From positions 1 to 5,037 of the forward strand of contig JAFGEM010000077.1 of the NCBI GenBank assembly GCA_016931555.1: DNA of 5,037 nucleotides, in the 5' to 3' direction. The stretch's first letter is position 1. Every line of letters starts with the position of its first letter. Under the pieces are notes generated by a model. The model was not told the DNA's origin, did not search any database, and saw nothing but the letters and a program-made list of their open reading frames with translations. Origin of the DNA: Candidatus Iainarchaeum sp. (GTDB lineage: Archaea; Iainarchaeota; Iainarchaeia; Iainarchaeales; GCA-2688035). The position numbers and the translations under genes are program-made. Of the stretch, positions 5,030-5,037 are shown piece by piece.

Positions 5030-5037
5030 GGGCCCAT
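5030..5037 (+). other. Possible 5' end of a further tRNA, cut by the window edge
   Basis: The last eight bases, GGGCCCAT, match the start of tRNA-Lys (GGGTCCAT) at seven of eight positions, consistent with a seven-base acceptor strand plus U8. It lies 67 bp after tRNA-Lys in the same orientation, as in a small tRNA cluster. Eight bases cannot prove it. Confidence 0.25.

Noticed and set aside
4975..5037. Minus-strand open frame from the window edge ending in TAA at 4975-4977, possible C-terminus of a partial gene
   Set aside because: Its 20 codons are built from the palindrome and hairpin repeats, and the plus strand here looks like a tRNA 3' flank and perhaps a tRNA start.

Overview
The window comes from an archaeon, probably a small-genome AT-rich lineage such as the DPANN group. 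That placement is an inference. The archaeal assignment is firmer: the window holds a TFE-type general transcription factor (TFIIE-alpha homologue), the archaea-specific tRNA C56 2'-O-methyltransferase Trm56, an initiator tRNA-Met with the archaeal A1:U72 pair, tRNA genes with no encoded CCA, and several genes whose start codon lies about 25-28 bp from a TATA-like box, as expected for leaderless mRNAs.

Layout. 1-85: AT-rich upstream region with a perfect 10+1+10 inverted repeat. 86-685 (+): unrecognised basic, aromatic-rich protein. 668-1479 (-): a convergent two-gene unit. Its first gene is a charged protein with a possible winged helix (955-1479). Directly behind it, with a strong Shine-Dalgarno sequence, is a 65-codon ORF (755-952) that looks interrupted. 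1480-1979: about 500 bp with no convincing gene, strongly T-rich on the plus strand. 1980-2054 (-): initiator tRNA-Met(CAU). 2270-3383 (-): trm56 followed by tfe. 3435-4814 (+): seryl-tRNA synthetase with an unusual lysine-rich tail, divergent from trm56 across 51 bp that hold one central TATA-like element. 4889-4962 (+): tRNA-Lys(UUU), followed by a T-run/hairpin, a perfect 20-bp palindrome, and what may be the first bases of another tRNA cut by the window edge.

Functionally the right half is an information-processing neighbourhood: transcription initiation (TFE), tRNA modification (Trm56), tRNA charging (SerRS), the translation initiator tRNA and tRNA-Lys. Both tRNAs carry the T-loop C56 that Trm56 methylates. 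The left half is lineage-specific and poorly characterised. I see no mobile element, CRISPR array, toxin-antitoxin pair or clear undescribed multi-gene system. The most interesting items are the divergent promoter, the SerRS tail, the broken-looking small ORF, the two perfect palindromes, and the palindrome beside the promoter of the putative winged-helix gene.
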